From: Panulirus ornatus
Taxonomy: Eukaryota; Arthropoda; Malacostraca; Decapoda; Palinuridae
NCBI RefSeq assembly: GCF_036320965.1
Contig: NC_092248.1
Location: 21,116,552-21,180,551 of the forward strand
DNA length: 64,000 bases
Direction: 5' to 3'
Below the pieces are notes generated by a model. The model saw only the letters and a list, made by a program, of their open reading frames with translations, was not told the origin of the DNA and made no database searches. The translations under genes were made by a program, and so were the position numbers. Each line of letters opens with the position of its first letter. The first letter of the stretch is position 1. Shown here piece by piece: positions 11,053 to 23,194 of this stretch.

Positions 11053-11899
11053 AAAAAAAAAAAATAATTTAAAAATAAAAATAATAAAAAATAAATTAAA
11101 AAAATAATTAAAAAAATAAAAATAATAATTTAAAAATAATAATAAATAATAAAATAATAATAAAGAAAATAATAAAATAATATTAATAAAAATAATAATA
11201 ATAATAATAATAATTAAAAATAATATAATAATAATAATAATAATTTTTAATAATAAAAAATAATAAAAATAATAATTTAAAAATTAAAAAAAAATATAAT
11301 AAAAAATAATAATAATAATAATTAAAAAATAAAAAAAATTTTTAATATTTAAAATAATTAATTAAAAAATAATAATAAAAAATAAAAATAATAATAATAA
11401 TAAAAAATTTAAAAAAATAATAATAATAAATAAATTAATAATAATAAAAATTTTTTAATAAATAATAATAATGATAAGGGTTTAAAAAAACCCCGATAAT
11501 AATAAAAATATTTAATAAAAAATAATAATAATTTTAATAATAAAAATAATAATAAAAATTTAAAATAAAAAAAATAATAAATAATGATAAAAAAATTTTA
11601 ATGATTTTAAATAATAATAAAAATAATAAAAATTTAAAAATTTTAATAAAAAATAATAATAAAATAATAATAAATGATAATGAAAATTAATAATAATAAA
11701 AAAGATAAAACAATAATAAAATAAATAAAAATAAAAATTTAATAATAATAAAAATTTAAAAAAAATTTAATAATAAAAAATAAAAGATGATAAAAACCAA
11801 AATAAAAAAGTTAAAAACGATAATGAAAAATGAAATTAATTTTTAATAATGATTAAGGATAATAATAAAAATAATAAAAAAAAATAATATTAATAAAAA

Positions 11900-11930
<31 letters not shown>

Positions 11931-11932
11931 AA

Positions 11933-11970
<38 letters not shown>

Positions 11971-12218
11971 TGAAAATTAATGATAACAATAAAAATAATA
12001 ATATTAATAATAAAAAATTTTAATAATAATAAAAAATTTAAAAAATATTAAAAATATTAATAAATAATAATATAAAAATAATAATAATAAAAAAATTTAA
12101 TAAAAATAATAATAATTAAAAAAACAATATTAATAATAAAAAAATTAAAAATACTAATAATAAAACAGTAATTTTAAATTTAATAATAGAAATTAAAATA
12201 AAAATTTTTTTTTTAATA

Positions 12219-12249
<31 letters not shown>

Positions 12250-12290
12250 AAAATAATAAATAATAATAATTTTAATAATAATAATAATAA
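11053..12290. repeat. Degenerate (AAT)n array, 1.2 kb
   Basis: A long trinucleotide array in which units are blurred into AAAAAT, TTTAAT and TTTTAA strings. It is the largest AAT array of the window and lies at the 3' end of L5, inside the low-quality zone. Confidence 0.9.
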
Positions 12291-12291
12291 T

Positions 12292-13491
12292 ACGGAAACG
12301 TGTAGGAAGAGGGAAAGTGTTTTGGTTTCCCTCAGGAATGTGGGTTTTGGCGGCGGGGGTGTGTGATGTCTCCATGGTTTTTTAAATTTTTGGGTTTATG
12401 GAGGGGGTTTTTTTAGGGAGGTGAATGCAAGATTTTTTTGGAAAGAGGGGCAAGAAAATAAAGGGTCGTTGGGGTTGAAAGAGCTGGGAAGTGAGTCTTT
12501 TTGGTTTTTCCCCTTTTATCCCGGGCTGGTGGCTGATTCATGTGAGAAAACTGCAGAAGCTGGTGACTGAGTTTGGTAAAGTTTGTAAAAGGGAAGAAAG
12601 TTTAAGGTAAATTAAATAAAGAAATTTTATTAGGTACAGTAGGGTTGAGGGTTAAGTCAATTGGGAGGTGAGTTTGGAAGGAAAAAAAACTGGAGGAAGG
12701 AAGTTTTTTAAGAAAATCTGGGAGTGGATCTGGCGGGGAAGAACCATGGAAGGGGAAAGGGGGTTAAAAAGGGTGGGGGGGGGGCCCAAAATTCGGGGGC
12801 CCTTTTGAAAAATTGGGGAAAGTCGAGAAAAATTATCTCGGAAAGCAAAAATGGGTATGTTTAAAGGGAATAGTGGTTCCAACAATGTTGAAAGGTTGCG
12901 AGGCGGGGGAAAATGGAAAGAGTTTGGGGCAGGGGGGGTTTGGATTGCTGGAAATGAGATGTTTGGGGACAATGTGTGGTGTGAGGGGGTTTTAAATCGA
13001 GAAAAGAAAACGTAAGGGAAAGAGGGGTTTTTGGGGAAAATAAAAAGACGGGGTTTGAGAGAGCAGAAGAGGGTGTTTTAAAGGGGGGTTCGGGCACATG
13101 GAGAGAATGATAAAGGAAAAGGGATTGACCAAGGAAAAATGTGTCGGAGGGGGGGAACGAGGAGAAGAGGGAGACCAAAGTGGAGTGGAAAGATGGGGGT
13201 AAAAAAGTTTTTGGGTGATCGGGGCCCTAAACATGCAGGGGGGTGAAAAGGGGGGAAAGGGGAATTTGAGTAAATTTGGGAGCGATGTGGATACCGGGGT
13301 TGACGTGCTGCCAGTGGATTGAATCAAGGCATGTGAAGCGACTGGGAAAAACAATGGAAAGCTGGGGTAAAAGGGATGGGATAATTTTCGGGGTGTGGAC
13401 GTAAATTATAACATGTTTATGGGGTTTTTTTGGGGCCATTTTTTTTCGTCTTTTTCCTTTCGCTACCTCGCAAACGCGGGGGACGCGACAA

Positions 13492-13492
<1 letters not shown>
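12292..13492 (+). mobile_element. RTE LINE copy L6, 5'-truncated, subfamily A, in degraded consensus
   Basis: It starts near ACGTGTAGGAAGAGGGAAAG in the RT and ends at the stem-loop (CGCTACCTCGCAAACGCGGG, about 13461). GGGGTTGACGTGCTG gives the subfamily A stop, and the 3' UTR is short. Many homopolymer errors prevent an open frame. Confidence 0.8.
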
Positions 13493-13525
<33 letters not shown>

Positions 13526-13969
13526 ATAATAATAATAATAAAAATAATAATAATAATTTTAAAAAAAAATAATAATATATTTAATAATAAAATTAAAAAT
13601 AAAAATATTAAAAAATAATAAAAATTTTTAATTTTTAATTTAAAAAAAAATAATAATAATAATAAAAATAATTTTTAATTTTTAATTTTTATAATAAAAT
13701 ATAAAAAAAAATAATAATAAATAAAAAAATAATAAAATAATAATAATAAATTTTAAAAATAATAAATTAAAAATTAATTTTAACCCAAAACGGATAATAG
13801 GTTTTTTTTTAATTTTTAATTTTTAATTTTTTTTTAATAAAAAAAAAATATTTAAAAAAAAAAAAAAAAAAAAAAAAGAAAAAATAATAATAATAATTTA
13901 AAAATATAATTATAATAAAAAATAATGAAAAATAATAAAAATTTTCAAAAAATTTAAAAATAAAAAAAA

Positions 13970-14004
<35 letters not shown>

Positions 14005-14036
14005 TAATTTAAACATAATGTTCCCAAAAAACCCAC
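13493..14036. repeat. Poly(A) and degenerate (AAT)n array
   Basis: A long A-run directly after the L6 stem-loop turns into corrupted (AAT)n with A- and T-homopolymers. Confidence 0.9.
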
Positions 14037-15469
14037 ATTAAATGTATATCATACAGGGCCACAAAGGGACATTTTACATACCTATACATCTCAACGATAC
14101 ATATATATACAAACAGACTAACATATACACGGTACATTATTCATACTGTCTCCCCTTATCTTTTCCCGCCCCAAAACCCCCCCACACATAAAATAAAAAC
14201 CCCCTCCCCGCTGTGCGGGAGTACGCAAAGGAAAAAAAACAAAGAAATGGCCCCAAACCCCCCCCATACCAATTTACATACACACTTTTCCCCTCAGCCC
14301 AAAATCAACCTACAAAAAGCTTTTTGGTTTTACCCCCGGGCCTTTTACATCCTTGATTCAATCCACTGACCCACGTCAAACCCCTTTTAACCCAAACTTT
14401 TCCCCCAATTACTCATTTTCCTTACCCCCTCCTTTTTCACCCCCTTCCCCTTTCCCCGTCCAAAAACAAAATCCTTTTTCCCCCCCCATCTTTTTATCCA
14501 AATTTCTCCCCCCTTTTTCCTCGTCCCCCACCTCCACACATAATTTCTTTTAACTTTTTCCCCTTTCCCCAGCCCCAAAACCTTTCAAAAAAACCCTTTT
14601 TCCCCCCTTTAAACCAAAATTTTTATTTTCCCCAATCTTCTTACCCTTTTACTTTCCCATAAAACCCCCCACACCACACATTTCCCAAAAAACCCCCAGA
14701 ACCTTCCCGCCCCTTTCCTTTTCCCCCCTAAAAAAAGAAAAATTTTAAAAAACCCCGCTTCCAAAAGGTTTTTTTTTCCCAAAAATTCCCCCCCCCCCCC
14801 AGATCCCTCCCCCCAGGTATCCCCAAAAAACCCCCAAAATTCAAAACCTTTTTTTTCCCCCAGTTTTTTCCCAAACTCCCCCCCCAATTTACTTTCCCTC
14901 AACCCACTTACCAATAAACCCGCTCTTATTCACATTTACTCTACTTTCTTCTTCCCCACACTTTTCCAAACTCCGCACCACTTCTCAGTTTTTTTACAGA
15001 ATCCCCCCCACGCTGTATCATAGCAAAAAAACAAATGTCACTTCCAAGCCTCCACCACAACAGACTCATACTTGCCCCTCTTTTTTTCCCAAAAATCTTT
15101 CATTTACCCCCCAACAAAACCCCCCCATAAACAAATTAAAAAAACCATGGGGACATCACAACCCCCCCCGCAAACCACATTCACTGAGAAGCCAAACATT
15201 TTCCCCCTCTTCCCACACTACACACCTTCATCCTCATAAAAACTTTTATGCTCTAAAACACTTCCCCCACACCAATATTCTTAAAACCTTCCCCAAGCAT
15301 CCTTCAACTCTACAATCCTTTTTCCAGATCCATAAATCTACAAAAATCCATTTGCTTCTAAGGGTTTTTTCCCAAAAAATTTTTCAAAGCAAACACCGGG
15401 TCCACACTTCCCCCTACCAAAATTCTGAAACCAAAAACCCCCTTCCCAATCTGATGCTCTGTACATGCT

Positions 15470-15730
15470 TTACCCCTCAATCAATACCCTCCCATATAAA
15501 TTCCTAGGAATACTCAATAAACTTACACCTCTGTAATTTGAGCACTCACTCTTATCCCCTTTGCCTTTGTAAAATGGCACTATGCAAGCATTCCGCCAAT
15601 CCTCAGGCACCTCACCGTGAGTCATACATACATTAAATAACCTTACCAACCAGTCAATAATACAGTCACCCAATTTTTTGATAAATTCCACTGCAATACC
15701 ATCCAAACCCACTGCCTCGCTGGCTTTCAT
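15470..15730 (-). pseudogene. LINE linker/RT N-terminal fragment of L7
   Basis: An 86-codon frame: EAVGLDGIAVEFIKKLGDCI, WLVRLFNVCMTHGEVPEDWR, VPFYKGKGDKSECSNYRGVS. It is the start of the RT domain and ends where the consensus becomes corrupted. Confidence 0.75.
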
Positions 15731-16186
15731 CTACCGCAGATCTTTTACTACTTCTCCTCTGTTGACCAAATCATTCTCCCTAACCCTCTCACTTTGCACA
15801 CCACCTCGACCAAAACACCCTTTATCTGCCACTCTATCATCAAACACATATAACAAACCCTCAAAATACTCACTCCATCTCTTTTTCACATCGCCACTAC
15901 TTGTTATCACCTCCCCATTTGCCCCCTTAACTGATGTTCCCATTTGTTCTCTTGTCTTACGCACTTTATTTGCCTCCTTACAAAACATCTTTTTATTCTC
16001 CCAAGAATTTAATGATACTCTCTCACCCCAACTCTCATTTGCCCTCTTTTTCGCCTCTTGCAACTTTCTCTTGACCTCCTGCCTCTTTCTTTTATACATC
16101 TCCCACTCATTTGCATTATTTCCCTGCAAAAATCGTCCAAATGCCTCTCTCTTCTCTTTCACTAATAATCTTACTTCTTCATCCAA
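15731..16186 (-). pseudogene. LINE basic linker fragment of L7
   Basis: A 151-codon frame of the charged region between endonuclease and RT (WDEEVRLLVKEKREAFGRF-like start, YKRKRQEVKRKLQEAKKRAN, KMFCKEANKVRKTREQMGTS). It is rich in Lys, Arg and Glu and predicted helical. It ends in a stop at LRstop where other copies read LRKMKAGKAAG. Confidence 0.75.
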
Positions 16187-16279
16187 CCACTCACTACCTT
16201 TTCTAATCTACCCACCTCCCAAGCTTCTCATGCCACAAGCATCTTTTTCACAAGCTATCACTGCTTCCTGAAATACATC

Positions 16280-17152
16280 TCATTTCTCCACCACTCCCCT
16301 TACGTCCTTTGTTCTCACCTTTTTCCATTCTGTACTCAGTCTTTCCTGGTACTTACTCACACAAGTCTCCTTCCCAAGCTCACTTACTCTCACCACTCTC
16401 TTCACCCCAACATTCTCTCTTCTTTTCTGAAAACCTCTACATATCTTCACCTTCGCCTCCACAAGATAATGATCAGACATCCCTCCAGTTGCACCTCTCT
16501 GTACATTAACATCCAAAAGTCTCTCTTTCGCGCGCCTATCAATTAACACGTAATCCAATAACGCTCTCTGGCCATCTCTCCTACTTACATATGTATACTT
16601 ATGTATATCTCTCTTTTTATACCCAATCACCAGTCCTTTTTCAGCATATAAATCTACAAGCTCTTCACCATTTCCATTTACAACCCTGAACACCCCATGT
16701 ACACCAATTATTCCCTCAACTGCCACATTACTCACTTTTCCATTCAAATCACCCATCACTATAACCCGGTCTCGTGCATCAAAACTACCAACACACTCAC
16801 TCAGCTGCTCCGAAAACACTTGCCTCTCATGATCTTTCTTCTCATGCCCAGGTGCATATGCACCAATAATCACCCATCTCTCTCCATCCACTTTCAGTTT
16901 TACCCATATTAATCGAGAATTTACTTTCTTACATTCTATCACATACTCCCACAACTCCTGTATCAGGAGTATTGCTACTCCTTCCCTTGTCCTCTCACTA
17001 ATCCCTGACTTTACTCCCAAGACATTCCCAAACCACTCTTCCCCTTTACCCTTGAGCTTCGTTTCACTCAGAGCCAAAACATCCAGGTTCCTTTCCTCAA
17101 ACATACTACCTATCTCTCCTTTTTTTCTCATCTTGGTTACATCCACACACAT
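16280..17152 (-). CDS. Intact APE-type endonuclease domain of LINE L7
   Basis: This 290-codon frame is the most complete endonuclease here. In order: [20 protein letters not shown] (Glu of the SETKL box), GERWVIIGAYAPG (AYAP, Tyr box), DRVIVMGDLNGKV (Asp and Asn), YVSRRDGQRALLDYVLIDRR, and GGMSDHYLVEAKV (catalytic Asp-His), then the start of the linker (STEWKKVRTKDVRGVVEK). These are the conserved motifs of exonuclease III/APE-like nucleases of LINEs, which nick the target strand. A small in-frame loss shortens the loop after GLVIG compared with other copies (NTWF missing). The chosen ATG is internal to the leader-fused frame seen at the right edge. The true start is uncertain. Confidence 0.85.
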   Translation of the reverse strand: MCVDVTKMRKKGEIGSMFEERNLDVLALSETKLKGKGEEWFGNVLGVKSGISERTREGVAILLIQELWEYVIECKKVNSRLIWVKLKVDGERWVIIGAYAPGHEKKDHERQVFSEQLSECVGSFDARDRVIVMGDLNGKVSNVAVEGIIGVHGVFRVVNGNGEELVDLYAEKGLVIGYKKRDIHKYTYVSRRDGQRALLDYVLIDRRAKERLLDVNVQRGATGGMSDHYLVEAKVKICRGFQKRRENVGVKRVVRVSELGKETCVSKYQERLSTEWKKVRTKDVRGVVEK

Positions 17153-17292
17153 TTAGACACCCCAACCTGAGCCTTCGAGGAAGATGAGCACTCCCCGCGT
17201 GACTCCTTCTTCTGTTTGTCCTTTTACAAATTTAAAATACAAGAAGGGGAGGGTTTCTAACCCCCTGTTCCCGTCCCCTTTAGTCGCCTTCT

Positions 17293-17296
17293 AATG

Positions 17297-17328
<32 letters not shown>

Positions 17329-17405
17329 AATAATAATGATAATAATCATAATAGTAATAATGATAATAATAATGATAATAATAACAATACTAATGAAAAT
17401 AATAT

Positions 17406-17489
<84 letters not shown>

Positions 17490-17633
17490 TAATAATAATA
17501 ATAATAATGATGATAATAATAATGATAATAATAATAATAAAAATAATAATGATAGTAATAATAATAATAATACTGATAATAATAACAATGCTAATGAAAA
17601 TAATAATAATAATAATATTTTTTTTTTTTTTTT
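17293..17633. repeat. (AAT)n/(GAT)n/(CAA)n array ending in poly(T)
   Basis: Mixed trinucleotide array with GAT and CAA blocks, then (AAT)n and a T-run of about 17. It separates the truncated leader of L7 from an inverted SINE-1 tail. Confidence 0.95.
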
Positions 17634-17717
17634 TTCATACTATTCGCTATTTCCCGCGATAGCGAGGTAGCGTTAAGAACAGAGGACTGGGCCTTTGAGG
17701 GAATATCCTCACCTGGA
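17634..17717 (-). mobile_element. SINE-1 copy c, tail half only
   Basis: On the minus strand: CCAGGTGAGGATATTCCCTC, AAAGGCCCAGTCCTCTGTTC, TTAACGCTACCTCGCTATCG-CGGGAAATAGCG. The head and T-run are missing; (AAT)n flanks the break. Confidence 0.75.
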
Positions 17718-19934
17718 TATTAATAATAATAATAACAATAATAACAATTTTCACTGAAGTTTCTTTCATGCAACCTTAAAACAGGAACATGAAAATGTAT
17801 TATACAGAGGGCAGTACATGGGTGCGATACCATGCAGTCATAGACCCCAGATTACAGAACGCCATCACTGACTGATCCATCCAGCAGACTGCTACTATAA
17901 TGCACGGTAGTGGCTGGGTCATCATACTACATATTGTGTGTGGCTTACCTGCCTCGCTGTGGTCACAGCCTGGTATAGATAAGGATCACTTTCCTCAGTC
18001 TTCACTTGTTGGAGGACCAGAGCCATAATTGGCGCATCCCTCGCTATGTTCACACTGGACCCACCTCCACCCTCTTACCACATGCATGTGAATATCTAGT
18101 CACCACACCGTCTTCAACCGTTGTATGTACTGCTGTCCTGCACGTGGCGTAGGCATCGTGTAATTTGCATGGCGCGTTCATTATGCCACAGTCGACACAA
18201 TCAGTGTACTGCAATTGCGCATCATGCGATATACGTAATGCCAGGCATTTCTCACGTTCCAGGACGCAGTGATGTACTTCTTGCTTTATGTATGTTCATG
18301 TCTTTGATGAGGTCATCACACGACTGACTGTGTACGTCCAGTCATGTACAGTTCATATGCATCGTTCCAATACTGGCTCTACCAGGATGCCACAGTCCAC
18401 AGAGGAAGACTGGCTAAAGGTTCCTGCAAGTGACTGGTGGTGATACAGTCACCCACATACGGTTAGCTAAGCCGAGATGAATATAGGTGCCACTTACTAC
18501 TGTGTTTGCAAGGTGGCCTAAGTCTGTACGGCAACCATGGACGATTACGTGAGAGAGGATAGCGACTAAAAGAGTCAGCAACTATGCATTTACACAACAC
18601 TGCGACCGGCTACATGGTTTTGCGTGCAGGCCGCGGCCTTCAACGGTTCGGTCGACTAACGACCCAACTCAGCAGCTTGGGCTCAGCCCGAACTCTGGAA
18701 GGTAGGAGATCACCGAAGGCTAATCCAGGTATACTGCGGGTACTGACGCGGACCACTGCATACACCAACACTTGTTTTGTTTTTTCAGTGTGGATTTACG
18801 TATAGCGATCCAAACGCTGGCTTCCTCTACTGTTGCTTGCAACTGTGGCTGTCAGCAATCCCTCTGGGGATTACCATTTTGCATAAATCTGGGAAAAAAA
18901 TATATGTAAACTGGTGATCTGTGGAGCCTGACTGTGGATAGTGGACTTTGGTTTCGGTGCATCATACATATCAGCTGAGTTCAGGCTCCAGGTGGCGGGG
19001 CATACAGCTATCTTTTCTGACTGTTAACTTGAGGGACGGGTGTGAGAAGTGGACGAATTTGGACGTGGTCTGACCGAGGGGTTTTACGGTGTTTGGTGCG
19101 GAGGAGAAGGCAAGGGAAAGAGTAGTGAGGCAATGGGTCTTAAGGCTCAACCACCTGTTCCAGTTACAATCACGCAAGACATATGAGAATCAATGTTTGC
19201 AAATGAAGCCCTTGATCGTTTGTTCTTGGCGCTGCCTTAAGAGGACAGAAAAAGAAAAAAAAAACTGAGTTTACAATCAGAATAAACACCTTCGCTTGTG
19301 CAGTTTACCGAACATTTGATCTCTTATTCTAATGATCTCTGGGAAAAACATGGGAGCAGCTGGCTACTTGGGCCTAATGGCATATTCAGCGAGGCGGGTT
19401 GTACCCAGCGATCGCCGAGGGAGAGAGACAGATGAAGGTCACCTGCGATATACGAGACGGGTACACGATGCCGGTATTATGTACAGGAGGCGAACATACT
19501 GTACGCACGATCTGTACCTCAGCTAACGACATGCAGGTTAAGGGTTCGACTGGTCGGATGGCACACAAGGAGCAGCATAATCCTGAACACAGTGATAATT
19601 GTCATGGATTGCCTCTGCCATGGGTTCAGTGCGCGCGTGTATCAAGACCAACTGTATGAGGCAATACTGGGATGATCTCTGTCCAACCAAATAAACATAG
19701 AAGCCCAAAAGAACCACCTCAGTGCAGTGGTTCACGCTAGGGATGTAGGGAGGCAGTGGCAGAACAACTAAAGAGCATAACGTGAAAATTCAGCAAAAAA
19801 AATTTTCGTGGTAGATGTTAAGAAGTTTTATAGTATAAGGATGAAGGAAGGACGAAAGGAAATGTATGAAGACGTGGTACTTGCAGAGATCATGAAGGAA
19901 TCAAAGGAGTTGTATGAAAGTAAAGAATGTTCAA
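17718..19934. other. Single-copy sequence, no supported gene
   Basis: Apart from a little (AAT)n at the start, this 2.2 kb is of balanced composition with only short frames (under 90 codons). None shows a conserved motif or a convincing splice context. No promoter or RNA gene was recognised. Confidence 0.5.
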
Positions 19935-20180
19935 GAGATGGGGCCCCACGAGTGTAAAACTCACTCTCGTGCGGTAAACATGGGTGATTACACATATTAG
20001 TACCTGGTCTAAGCTGGTGTGTGTGTGTGTGTGGGTGTGTTGTGTGTGGTGTGTGTGTGTGTGTGTGTGTGTGTATACACACTGTGGCAAAACCCGATAC
20101 ATATTCATTATGTTAAAAGACGGGCCAACACGAGCGTAAAACTCTCTGCGTAACACACATATGGTAATCACAAATGGTAA

Positions 20181-20224
<44 letters not shown>

Positions 20225-20275
20225 ACACACACACACACACCCACACACACACACACACACACACACGCACATCAA
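19935..20275. repeat. Two diverged copies of a short repeat ending in (GT)n or (CA)n
   Basis: GGGCCCCACGAGTGTAAAAC at about 19940 followed by (GT)n (20020-20073), and GGGCCAACACGAGCGTAAAA at about 20120 followed by (CA)n (20184-20267), share a 50-60 bp core that also includes a GTAA(A/C)A(C/T)...GGTGATTACACA or GGTAATCACA part. It looks like a small dispersed repeat with a dinucleotide tail. Confidence 0.55.
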
Positions 20276-20399
20276 ATCAGAATGAATCTTAAGATAAATA
20301 TACGCAAGTAAATTCACTTAAACATACCAGATGACGTACGTAATTACGGAGATATACTCAAACATGCAACATGATATAACCAAAAGAGAAAAAGTACTC

Positions 20400-20800
20400 A
20401 AATGTGTTTGACAGTATACCTAGGGAAAAAAGTATACCCCAGCACGAAAGATAATATACCCAAGTATGAAAATATACTCAAAAAATACTTGATAGTATAC
20501 TCAAGAAGAAGATATACCCAAGGACGAAAGATAATACACCTGAGTAAGAAAATATACTCAAATATGCTTGATAGTATACTCAAGAAAGAAGATATACCCC
20601 AGGACGAAAGATAATACACCCGAGTAAGAAAATATACTCAAATATGCTTGATAGTATACTCAAGAAAGAAGATATACCCCAGGACGAAAGATAATACACC
20701 CGAATAAGAAAATATACTCAAATATGCTTGATAGTATATCCAAGAAAGAAGATATACCCCAGGACGAAAGATGATACACGTAAGTCAGGAAATTTAATCA
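20400..20800. repeat. 80-bp minisatellite, about five copies
   Basis: The marker AGGACGAAAGAT(A/G)AT recurs at 20441 (AGCACGAAAG), 20521, 20601, 20681 and 20761, exactly 80 bp apart. Each unit contains AAATATACTCAAATATGCTT and GATAGTATACTCAAGAAAGA. The outer units are more diverged than the inner ones, as expected for expansion from the middle. Confidence 0.9.
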
Positions 20801-21164
20801 TAAAAGATCTACAACCAAAGATTATCATACTCAGAACATACCCAAGGGTATACTCCACTATGCCGGGATACAAACACAGTGAAGGAAGAAGATACACCTA
20901 CACATGGTCGACCCTGTGTCTAGGACAACTAGAGAACATGTGAGGTTGTGGGGTCAGACCTACACTGGCGGGGGACCACATTACACACAGACCGAGGACT
21001 TTGCTCTCTGAGGGTAAGGTAACTCTCCGGTGGTGGTGATAGTGAGTCCGAGGGGGAGGTTCGCTGGCAGGTAGTATAGGAGAGAACGGGTTGTTATAAA
21101 GGAGGAGAAGAAACAGAGATGTCATTAAAGGAAAGGAGGAGGAGGAAGGGGGGAAGTGAGGGAA

Positions 21165-22100
21165 TCAAGGCTGTCACCGAAGAAGGGGGAATCAGGGCTG
21201 TCACTGAGGAAGGGGAATCAGGGCTGTCACTGAGGAAGGGGGAATCAGGGCTGTCACTGAGGAAGGGGGAATCAAGGCTATCACTGAGGAAGGGGGAATC
21301 AGGGCTGTCACTGAGGAAGGGGGAATCAAGGCTATCACTGAGGAAGGGGGAATCAGGGCTGTCACTGAGGAAGGGGGAATCAAGGCTGTCACTGAGGAAG
21401 GGGAATCAGGGCTGTCACTGAGGAAGGGGAATCAAGGCTGTCACTGAGGAAGGGGAATCAGGGCTGTCACTGAGGAAGGGGAATCAGGGCTATCACTGAG
21501 GAAGGGGGAATCAGGGCTGTTACTGAGGAAGGGGAATCAGGGCTGTCACTGAGGAAGGGGGAATCAGGGCTGTCACTGAGGAAGGGGAATCAGGGCTGTC
21601 ACTGAGGAAGGGGAATCAGGGCTGTTACTGAGGAAGGGGGAATCAAGGCTGTCACTGAGGAAGGGGGAATCAGGGCTGTCACTGAGGAAGGGGTAATCAG
21701 GGCTGTCACTGAGGAAGGGGGAATCAGGGCTGTCACTGAGGAAGGGGGAATCAGGGCTGTCACTGAGGAAGGGGGAATCAGGGCTGACACTGAGGAAGGG
21801 GGAATCAGGGCTGTCACTGAGGAAGGGGGAATCAGGGCTGTCACTGAGGAAGGGGGAATCAGGGCTGTCACTGAGGAAGGTTGAATCAGGGCTGTCACTG
21901 AGGAAGGGGGAATCAGGGCTGTCACTGAGGAAGGGGGAATCAGGGCTGTCACTGAGGAAGGGGGAATCAGGGCTGTCACTGAGGAAGGGGAATCAGGGCT
22001 GTTACTGAGGAAGGGGGAATCAGGGCTGTCACTGAGGAAGGGGGAATCAAGGCTGTTACTGAGGAAGGGGGAATCAAGGCTGTCACTGAGGAAGGAGGGA
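21165..22100. repeat. 27-bp (and 26-bp) minisatellite, about 35 copies
   Basis: The unit is GGCTGTCACTGAGGAAGGGG plus GAATCAG, with GAATCAAG and GTTACTG variants. One unit reads GGCTGACACTGAGG (about 21780). Because 27 is divisible by 3, open frames such as TALIPPSSV repeats appear on the minus strand. They are repeat artefacts. Confidence 0.95.
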
Positions 22101-22310
22101 GAATATAAAAGGAATGTTACTTAGGGGGAAGAAAGAGGCATGTTAGTGAGGGGGAGAGCAACATGGATATCAGTGAGGGGGAGGGGGAGAAAAGGAGTAC
22201 TACTGACGGGGAGAAGCAAGTGCTTTTATTCATGGAGAGGACAGGGCTGTTGTTGAGGGGGTGAAGGAACAATGCTATCACTAAGGGGATAGAAATAAGT
22301 CTATTACTGA
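22101..22310. repeat. Degenerate bridge between two minisatellites
   Basis: Recurring but diverged TTAGTGAGGGGG, ATCAGTGAGGGGG, CTACTGACGGGG, TTGTTGAGGGGG and CTATCACTAAGGGG segments at roughly 25-35 bp spacing link the 27-bp array to the 26-bp array. Confidence 0.7.
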
Positions 22311-22715
22311 AGGGGAAGAAACAGGTCTATTATTGAGGGGGGAGAGCCAAGTCTCTTATTGAGGGGGAAGAGACAAGTCTCTTATTGAGGGGGGAGAGAC
22401 AAGTCTCTTATTGAGGGGGGAGAGCCAAGTCTCTTATTGAGGGGGGAGAGACAAGTCTCTTATTGAGGGGGGAGAGACAAGTCTCTTATTGAGGGGGGAG
22501 AGCCAAGTCTCTTATTGAGGGGGGAGAGACAAGTCTCTTATTGTGGGGGAGAGCCAAGTCTCTTATTGAGGGGGAAGAGACAAGTCTCTTATTGAGGGGG
22601 AAGAGACAAGTCTCTTATTGAGGGGGAAGAGACAAGTCTCTTATTGAGGGGGAAGAGACAAGTCTCTTATTGAGGGGGGAGAGCCAAGTCTCTTATTGAG
22701 GGGGAAGAGACAAGT
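22311..22715. repeat. 26-bp minisatellite, about 15 copies
   Basis: The unit is ACAAGTCTCTTATTGAGGGG plus GGAGAG or GAAGAG, with AGCCAAG variants. It is highly regular, which indicates recent expansion. Confidence 0.95.
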
Positions 22716-23190
22716 CCGTTAAACATGTGGGAGGGAGAATTACAGCTGTCATTAAAGGGTAAACATGGCAGTGTTGAATAACTACTCAGGCTCCGCCAAG
22801 ACAGACGATGATATTGAAAACTAGAGAGAAAGAATCCATGTTTACGTATCCAGCTTCCTTCCCTGACTTCTATACAAACCTAACCTTTTGTCAGTGAATA
22901 TCTTACATACATATCACGTAGCGAGGCAGGTGATCACACACGGGATCTGCCAGCCTCTTGCAGTAGCCTGGGCCACACATGAGCCATCTGCTACCAACGT
23001 GTGCTCTGATATACGTCAGAAAACACAACGAACTATGACTGTCCAGCTTTTTTCAGACGCAGATCAGCATGTACAGTAAACGCAAGTCGTCATCTATTTC
23101 TAAAAAGTGTGAGACGATGCTAAATCTATCGCTTCATCACAAACGATTCATTGTACTGTACATTTAACTTGGGGTGATGGAAGATTTGAT
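22716..23190. other. Single-copy spacer between minisatellites
   Basis: Non-repetitive sequence; only a 63-codon frame without recognisable features. Confidence 0.5.
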
Positions 23191-23194
23191 AGAG

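Larger units (their letters stand above)
14040..17292 (-). mobile_element. RTE LINE copy L7, near full length, RT part degraded
   Basis: The minus-strand element runs from 3' UTR blocks (14040-14290, including CCATACATCTCAACG- and AACCCCCTCCCCGC-type segments of the long B 3' UTR) through an RT region full of homopolymer errors (14340-15470). After that come a clean linker, a clean endonuclease and a leader truncated at CGACTAAAGG (17292). The quality change near 15480 is abrupt within one element. This argues that the errors belong to the assembly rather than to element age. Confidence 0.85.

Noticed and set aside
21599..21979. TALIPPSSV repeat protein on the minus strand
   Set aside because: It is the 27-bp minisatellite read in triplets.
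22311..22715. CRISPR-like regular spacing of repeats
   Set aside because: Units are directly adjacent with no unique spacers, and the window is eukaryotic.
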